A stretch of 8,442 nucleotides of DNA from positions 1 to 8,442 of the forward strand of contig JAEEHZ010000187.1 in the NCBI GenBank assembly GCA_016281115.1. The letters run 5' to 3'. A program made the translations under genes and the position numbers. Under the pieces are notes generated by a model. It was not told the DNA's origin. It searched no databases and saw nothing but the letters and a program-made list of their open reading frames with translations. Positions 3,746 through 8,442 of this stretch are shown one piece after another (positions within the stretch are counted from its first letter, which is position 1; each line of letters starts with the position of its first letter). Origin of the DNA: Clostridiaceae bacterium (lineage in GTDB: Bacteria > Bacillota > Clostridia > Oscillospirales > Acutalibacteraceae).

Positions 3746-6709
3746 ATGGCATTTGGCGGCGTAATCAAGCTGCAAGGCGAATCAGAGTATAGAGCAGCAT
3801 TGAAGCAGATTCAAAACAGCTTGGCAGTTGTCGGCTCTGAAATGCAAAAAGTATCATCACAGTTCGCAAAAGGTGAGAAATCAATAAAATCGCTTACATC
3901 AGTAAACGAAGTATTAAATAAAAAGCTTGCAGAGCAGCAGAAAGCCGTTTCGCAAGCAAGTAAAATGCTGGCTGAAGCTCAGTCAAAGTATGAAGAAAGC
4001 TCCAAATCTGTACAGAAATGGGAGCAGGAACTTGCAGACGCAAAGAAAGCACTCGATGAAGCAAAAAGCAGCACTACAGCAAGCGCAGACGAGATTGAAA
4101 AGCTCGAAAAAAATGTGAAGGACTGTGAAAAAGGACTTCAGGACGCTAATACCGAGAATGAGAAGTACACAACCACAGTCCAGAAGTGGCAGACTGAGCT
4201 TAACAAGGCTGAAGCAGCAGTCAATAAGACCACAAGAGAGATCAAGGACAACGAGAACGCAATCGAAGCCCTTGAAAAAGCAACAAATGACGCAGCAGAC
4301 GAAGTTGACGATCTCTCAGACAGCATGGACGACCTTTCAGATAGTGAAAACAAGGCTGAAAGAGCAACCGAAAAAGCTAACAGTGGTTTTACGGTCCTTA
4401 AAGGAACTTTGGCAAACTTAGCAGCCGACGCAATCAGGAAAGCTGCTGACGCTATGAAAGACTTCGCAGGAAGTATGATTGACGCTGCTGCTGAAGTAAA
4501 AGCAAGTAATTCGCAGTTCCAGCAGACATTTGGCGACCTTCAGAAAGACGCAACCGCAGCCCTTGATCGTGTCGGAAAAAGTACCGGAATTTTAAAGACA
4601 CGTTTACAGGATTCCGCTTCAGGTATATACGCATTTGCAAAAGCTTCAGGAGCAGACAGCGCAGAAGCAATGAAGCTTATGGAAACTGCTTTAATGGCTA
4701 CAGCAGATAGCGCAGCGTATTACGATAAAAGCCTTGAAGAAAGTGCTGAAACCCTTCAGTCGTTTCTGAAAGGTAATTTCGCAAACGACGCAGCTCTTGG
4801 ACTATCAGCAACAGAATTTACACGTAACGCAAAGGCTGCCGAGCTTTTCGGTAAGAAGTATAACGATCTTACAGAAATACAAAAGCAGCAAACACTGTTA
4901 CAAATGGTTGTAGACGCTCAGAAGGCAAGCGGAGCGTTCGGGCAGGCTTCAAGAGAAGCAGACGGCTGGGCTAACGTTCAAGGAAACTTAAACGAGAGCT
5001 GGAAGCAGTTCAAAGCAAACGTCGGAACTCCATTTCTCGAAGCGTTGATTCCGGTCCTTCAGGCAGTTACTGAAAAACTCAGTTCAATGACTGAAAAAAT
5101 AGACTGGAAAGCATTTCAGGAAGGCGTACAAAAAGCTGCTGAAACTATAGCAAAAGGCTTTGGCTGGATAGTAGATCACGGCGATACAATCATAGCAATA
5201 CTTGCTGGAATTGCAGCAGGTTTTGCAGCCTTCAAAGTGGTCGTAATAATTCAGAAAGCTGTTGTTATGTTCAAAGCATTAGTTACCGCCATAAAAAGCG
5301 TTGGTTTGGCTCAGGCGGCACTAAATGTAATTATGGCTGCTAATCCTATAGGCTTAATCGTAGCCGCAATAGCAGGACTTGTAACAGCATTTACTGTCCT
5401 TTGGAATAAGTCTGAAAAGTTCCGGAATTTCTGGAAGGGTATGTGGGCTGAGATCAAAAAGACAGTCGAAAAATATATCGGTGCTGTTGTAGACTTCTTC
5501 AAGAACGCTTGGAAAAAAATAGAATCCGCATGGAGTGGAGTAAAAGACTTTTTCAAGGAAATCTGGGAAAGTATCAAAAGCACATTTTCTGCTGTCGGAA
5601 CGTGGTTCGGTAACAAGTTCAAAGAAGCTTTGAACGCTATAACTACTGCATGGGGAGTAATTACAGAATTTTTCTCCGGAATTTGGGAAGGTATCACGAA
5701 TGTATTTGCTTCAGTCGGTGACTTTTTCAAAGAAAAATTTGAAGCAGCAAAAGAAAATATAAAAGCAATCTTTGAAGCTGTCGCAACCTTCTTCAGTGAT
5801 ATATGGGATAAGATCAAGACCACTATTTCCGAAAAAATTGAAGCTATAAAGTCAGCTATCACTACCGTTTTTAACGCCGTAAAAGACTTTGTAATAAACG
5901 TCTGGGAGAAAATAAAGAGTTCTATAACGGAAAAGATAGAAGCCGTAAAAACAACTGTTTCAAACGTTGGCAACGCAATCAAAGACGTTATTACAAGCAT
6001 TTTTAATGCAGTATCTTCTTTCGTTTCAAACGTATGGAACGGCATAAAAAATGCTATATCAAACGCCATAAACGGAGCAAAAGACGTTGTTTCAAACGTT
6101 GTCAACGGTATCAAGAATACAGTAACAAGCGTATTTGACGGTATAAAAAATTCCGTTTCAAATGTATGGAACGGTATAAAAAATACTATCAAAGGAGCTA
6201 TCGAAGGCGCACGAGATTTTGTCAAAAATGCTATAGACAAAATAAAAGGATTTTTCAATTTCGAGTGGAAGCTTCCTAAGATCAAGTTGCCGCATTTTTC
6301 AATCAAGGGCGAATTTAGTTTGTCGCCGCCTTCCGTTCCACATCTTGCCGTAGACTGGTACGCAAAAGCTATGAGAAACCCTATGCTGCTTGACGCTCCA
6401 ACAATATTCGGTATGCAGGGCAACAAACTTCTCGGAGCAGGTGAAGCCGGTCCAGAAGTTGTTTCCGGAGCTTCAAAACTCATGGAAATGATACGAGACG
6501 CAGTTATTACAGCAAGCAGCCCGATACGTTATAGTGATATATCATCATCAAGGAACGTCGAAGCACCAAGAGCAATTGACGACAGTTTGCAATATCAGAA
6601 AATAATATCTGCGTTTAAAGAAGCTTTACGAGAAATGAAGGTCGAAATGGATTCTGATGAAATGGGAAGATTCGTTGAAAGAACCGTAGCTGACGCAATA
6701 TATACGTAA
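3746..6709 (+). CDS. Tail tape measure protein
   Basis: A 987-residue protein that sets tail length, fills the tube lumen and is ejected ahead of the DNA. AAGGTG (3735-3740) lies five bases before the ATG. Order of parts: a long Lys/Glu/Ala/Gln coiled coil (residues about 10-215) with a duplicated acidic D-D-L-S-D-S near 188-200; a conserved tape-measure domain (about 225-440, with F-G-D-L-Q-K-D, F-A-K-A-S-G, L-M-A-T-A-D-S-A-A and W-K-Q-F-K-A-N-V-G-T-P); hydrophobic helices (about 480-552) that may enter the host membrane during DNA entry; a Trp/Phe-rich repeat region (about 565-840); and a C-terminal domain with P-K-I-K-L-P-H-F and G-A-G-E-A-G-P-E-V-V. No lysozyme or peptidase motif is visible. 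It follows the GT chaperone and precedes Dit, the canonical order. Confidence 0.95.
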   Translation: MAFGGVIKLQGESEYRAALKQIQNSLAVVGSEMQKVSSQFAKGEKSIKSLTSVNEVLNKKLAEQQKAVSQASKMLAEAQSKYEESSKSVQKWEQELADAKKALDEAKSSTTASADEIEKLEKNVKDCEKGLQDANTENEKYTTTVQKWQTELNKAEAAVNKTTREIKDNENAIEALEKATNDAADEVDDLSDSMDDLSDSENKAERATEKANSGFTVLKGTLANLAADAIRKAADAMKDFAGSMIDAAAEVKASNSQFQQTFGDLQKDATAALDRVGKSTGILKTRLQDSASGIYAFAKASGADSAEAMKLMETALMATADSAAYYDKSLEESAETLQSFLKGNFANDAALGLSATEFTRNAKAAELFGKKYNDLTEIQKQQTLLQMVVDAQKASGAFGQASREADGWANVQGNLNESWKQFKANVGTPFLEALIPVLQAVTEKLSSMTEKIDWKAFQEGVQKAAETIAKGFGWIVDHGDTIIAILAGIAAGFAAFKVVVIIQKAVVMFKALVTAIKSVGLAQAALNVIMAANPIGLIVAAIAGLVTAFTVLWNKSEKFRNFWKGMWAEIKKTVEKYIGAVVDFFKNAWKKIESAWSGVKDFFKEIWESIKSTFSAVGTWFGNKFKEALNAITTAWGVITEFFSGIWEGITNVFASVGDFFKEKFEAAKENIKAIFEAVATFFSDIWDKIKTTISEKIEAIKSAITTVFNAVKDFVINVWEKIKSSITEKIEAVKTTVSNVGNAIKDVITSIFNAVSSFVSNVWNGIKNAISNAINGAKDVVSNVVNGIKNTVTSVFDGIKNSVSNVWNGIKNTIKGAIEGARDFVKNAIDKIKGFFNFEWKLPKIKLPHFSIKGEFSLSPPSVPHLAVDWYAKAMRNPMLLDAPTIFGMQGNKLLGAGEAGPEVVSGASKLMEMIRDAVITASSPIRYSDISSSRNVEAPRAIDDSLQYQKIISAFKEALREMKVEMDSDEMGRFVERTVADAIYT
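5693..6253 (+). repeat. 17 in-phase 11-residue (33-nt) repeats in the tape measure gene
   Basis: From 5693 to 6253 the protein divides without any insertion or deletion into 17 units of 11 residues (33 nt). Position 1 is Ile, Val or Phe in every unit, position 5 is mostly Trp, Phe or Ile, and position 8 is Ile, Val or Ala. Toward the end units pair into 22-residue (66-nt) repeats beginning V-S-N-V-W-N-G-I-K or close variants at 5891, 5957, 6023, 6089, 6155 and 6221. Before 5693 related units occur with a 40-residue spacing (Trp-containing motifs at residues 607, 647 and 687). Confidence 0.85.
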
Positions 6710-6723
6710 AAGGGGGCAAACAA

Positions 6724-7425
6724 ATGAATTATATTATTCTTAATGGCGTAAAAAGTACAAAAATTCAAGGTTTAATGATTCAGGCTTTGCCCTCAATATC
6801 AAAGCCGCAGATCAGGAGCAATATTGAAACCATAGACGGGCGAGACGGAGATATCGTAACAAAGCTTGGTTATGCTGCATACGATAAGCAGCTTTTAATC
6901 GGTTTATACGGAGATTATAACATCGACGAAATTATAGAGTATTTCAACAGTGAAGGAACGGTCACATTCTCCAACGAGGACGACAAATATTATAACTTCC
7001 AGATACTTGAACAGATAGACTTCGAGCGATTAATCAGGTATAAGCAAGCTGTTGTTACGCTTCACGTCCAGCCTTTCAAATATTCTCTGTCTGAAGGTGA
7101 GCCTGAATACCCAGTAAGAGACGAAAGCGAAGTCCAGATCAACAACAGCGGCAATATATTTTCAAAACCTATTTTGACTATATCTGGTTCAGATACCTGC
7201 GACATATATTTGAATGGGGTTCAAGTATTTTCAATTGCTTTTAGCACAAACGAAAGTATAACTATTGATACAGAAGCAATGGAAGCATACAGCGGCAATA
7301 TATTGAAAAATAGGATTGTTACTGGTGATTATAATAATTTCTATCTTCCTATTGGCGTCAATAGAATCGCATTTATTGGAGAGGTCGCAAACTTTTCTAT
7401 CAAGAACTATTCAAGGTGGATATAA
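6724..7425 (+). CDS. Distal tail protein (Dit-like)
   Basis: A 233-residue protein of the siphophage tail component family (Dit), which forms the hexameric hub joining the tail tube to the tip complex. It follows the tape measure gene, as in SPP1 and lactococcal phages. The N-terminal part has the typical I-I-L-N-G-V-K-S, S-I-S-K-P-Q-I-R-S-N-I-E-T-I-D-G-R-D-G-D and the strand Y-D-K-Q-L-L-I-G-L-Y-G; residues about 95-125 include I-R-Y-K-Q-A-V-V-T-L-H-V-Q-P-F-K-Y, the conserved strand before the C-terminal domain. Residues about 130-233 are a galectin-like beta domain with S-K-P-I-L-T-I-S-G-S. Length is that of a classical Dit without inserted carbohydrate-binding modules. AAAAGGGGG precedes the ATG by seven bases. 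The end (S-R-W-I, stop TAA 7423-7425) lies inside a duplicated translation-start sequence. Confidence 0.9.
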   Translation: MNYIILNGVKSTKIQGLMIQALPSISKPQIRSNIETIDGRDGDIVTKLGYAAYDKQLLIGLYGDYNIDEIIEYFNSEGTVTFSNEDDKYYNFQILEQIDFERLIRYKQAVVTLHVQPFKYSLSEGEPEYPVRDESEVQINNSGNIFSKPILTISGSDTCDIYLNGVQVFSIAFSTNESITIDTEAMEAYSGNILKNRIVTGDYNNFYLPIGVNRIAFIGEVANFSIKNYSRWI

Positions 7426-7448
7426 TGAAAGAAGGTGGATAAAATGGA
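7411..7448 (+). repeat. 19-bp tandem duplication of SD plus ATG, with a 5-codon mini-ORF
   Basis: Bases 7411-7429 and 7430-7448 match at 15 of 19 positions. Each copy holds AAGGTGGATA followed by an ATG at the same spacing (7425 and 7444). The first ATG overlaps the Dit stop as TAATG and opens a five-codon ORF (M-K-E-G-G, stop 7440-7442) that ends one base before the second ATG, which starts the real downstream gene in another frame. The second SD lies within the mini-ORF. Confidence 0.6.
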
Positions 7449-8442
7449 CGTTAAATTAAAAAAATTCAGCCTGCTTGAACCAAATGTCAAAGTTAAAGCA
7501 ATAATTAACATAGATACGCCGATACCAATACAAGAAAAATCCGGAATTTTACCACTTGAATTTAATACGGTAAGTAATGAACTTATTGACTGGACTATAA
7601 CAGGAGCAGCAGGCGGAGTTGGAAAACTTGGCAAAAACTACCTTAAACCCAAAACAACTGCTATACCGAATGGGTGTGCTGGAACACTTCTTGGAACTGC
7701 TTTCAGTTATAGAGATGCTTTTGCAGGTACTACATTTAATTCAGGAAACGCTACTCGTATTTATATTACACTTAAAAGAACAAATGATGCTAATATTGTA
7801 GCTTCTGATACTGGCGATTTGATGCTTGTGGAAGGCAGTACAATACCAACAACGTATGATGCTGACACAAATCTTTATAAGCATGGATTTCTGCAAGGTT
7901 CTTCTGAGTATAATACATCTTCGGGAGTCTCCGGTGAGTCTCAGATAATATTCGATAGTGAAAACGAATATGGCGCAACCAGCGATTACAACAATGCCGC
8001 CGGACGTAATATTCGCTGCAAGACCTATCCGATAATGCTTGAACCAAATACAGATTATTCTATAAAGCTATTCAATAGTTCTTACAGTGGGGTACAATTT
8101 ACTGCTACGTTTATGACCGAACCGGGTACTATTACGCCTCAGTTCCAGACATTAGTTAATCAAAAAAGTATACCAAGCAACAGTGCATTCGTAGCAAATA
8201 CAGAACAGTGGATTGGACTTGCTTACAGTCATTATGCAACCAAGTCATGGCGTCCTAATATGCCAATAGATATAAGACCGATACGCTACGAGTTCTGTGA
8301 ATATTTTGCCGACCTTAAAGCTGGAACATACAAACTCATGGTAGACGAATGGGGAAACTATGCTATGGGCAGTGATTGGATAGGATTTTCAGGGTATAGC
8401 GGTTGTTTTGAAGATAACTCGAACTTTGAACAAAGTAACATT
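7444..8442 (+). CDS. Tail tip / receptor-binding-type protein, N-terminal part
   Basis: An open frame from the ATG at 7444 runs past the end of the window (333 codons visible). AAGGTGG (7432-7438) is five bases before the ATG. It sits directly after Dit, where tail tip, Tal or receptor-binding proteins are encoded. Residues about 44-67 (S-N-E-L-I-D-W-T-I-T-G-A-A-G-G-V-G) resemble a segment common in minor structural proteins of Firmicutes phages. Residues about 187-264 (G-R-N-I-R-C-K-T, L-E-P-N-T-D-Y-S-I-K-L, then P-S-N-S-A-F-V and W-I-G-L-A-Y) look like a jelly-roll, carbohydrate-binding-like module. A second, cut-off region begins near 282 (F-A-D-L-K-A-G-T-Y-K-L-M-V). No Tal-type gp18/gp27-like hub motif or peptidase motif is evident in the visible part. 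The carbohydrate-binding role is inference from strand pattern. Confidence 0.65.
   Translation, partial: MDVKLKKFSLLEPNVKVKAIINIDTPIPIQEKSGILPLEFNTVSNELIDWTITGAAGGVGKLGKNYLKPKTTAIPNGCAGTLLGTAFSYRDAFAGTTFNSGNATRIYITLKRTNDANIVASDTGDLMLVEGSTIPTTYDADTNLYKHGFLQGSSEYNTSSGVSGESQIIFDSENEYGATSDYNNAAGRNIRCKTYPIMLEPNTDYSIKLFNSSYSGVQFTATFMTEPGTITPQFQTLVNQKSIPSNSAFVANTEQWIGLAYSHYATKSWRPNMPIDIRPIRYEFCEYFADLKAGTYKLMVDEWGNYAMGSDWIGFSGYSGCFEDNSNFEQSNI

Noticed and set aside
3927..4421. Short alternative-frame plus-strand open frames inside the tape measure coiled coil (3927-4118, 4125-4421), and one at 7619-7801
   Set aside because: They are frame shadows of Lys/Gln/Ala-rich coding sequence and have no SD.
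5311..6483. A 390-codon open frame on the minus strand opposite the tape measure repeat region
   Set aside because: It lies wholly inside a confident tape measure gene and mirrors its repetitive codon use (few TTA, CTA or TCA codons there). It has no SD-led start context or recognisable domain, and would be the only minus-strand gene.
7444..8442. Variable region of a diversity-generating retroelement in the tail tip gene
   Set aside because: No template repeat, reverse transcriptase or second near-identical copy is in the window, so there is nothing to support it from this sequence.
1..8442. Alternative genetic code
   Set aside because: TGA ends the connector gene exactly at an ATGA overlap, TAA ends the other genes, and no long frame needs stop readthrough.

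Overview
The window is a continuous stretch of the late (virion morphogenesis) operon of a long-tailed siphophage or prophage, with every gene on the + strand. Moderate-to-low GC, strong AAAGGAG/AAGGTG ribosome binding sites, mostly TAA stops and the gene families present point to a phage of a low-GC Firmicute, probably a gut Clostridia/Oscillospiraceae-type host (inference; nothing here fixes the host). No integrase, repressor, lysis, host or tRNA gene is present, so free phage and prophage cannot be told apart.

Head module: the C-terminal end of an HK97-fold major capsid protein (1-232), a long intergenic hairpin, then a probable head fiber/decoration protein (296-937). Neck module: a gp6-like head-tail connector (974-1264, GTG start), a head closure/adaptor protein (1261-1587), an HK97 gp10-like protein (1587-2006) and a tail terminator-like protein (2009-2353). 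These genes overlap or nearly abut and are probably translationally coupled.

Tail module: the major tail tube protein with an extra C-terminal beta domain (2359-3105), a second intergenic hairpin containing eight consecutive G, and tail assembly chaperone G (3164-3496). A classical A AAA AAC slippery site with a downstream stem extends G into a -1 frame GT fusion (to 3732). Then come a 987-residue tape measure protein (3746-6709), a Dit-like distal tail protein (6724-7425) and the start of a tail tip or receptor-binding-type protein that runs off the window (7444-8442).

Together the genes cover shell, decoration, neck, tube, chaperones, ruler and the beginning of the tail tip in canonical siphophage order. 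I see no unknown defence or mobile system. The points most worth a second look are the frameshift signal and its nested stem, 17 uninterrupted 11-residue repeats in the tape measure protein, a 19-bp tandem duplication of the translation start between Dit and the tail tip gene, and hairpins placed just after the two genes whose products are most abundant in the virion. No stretch over 300 bases lacks a gene.
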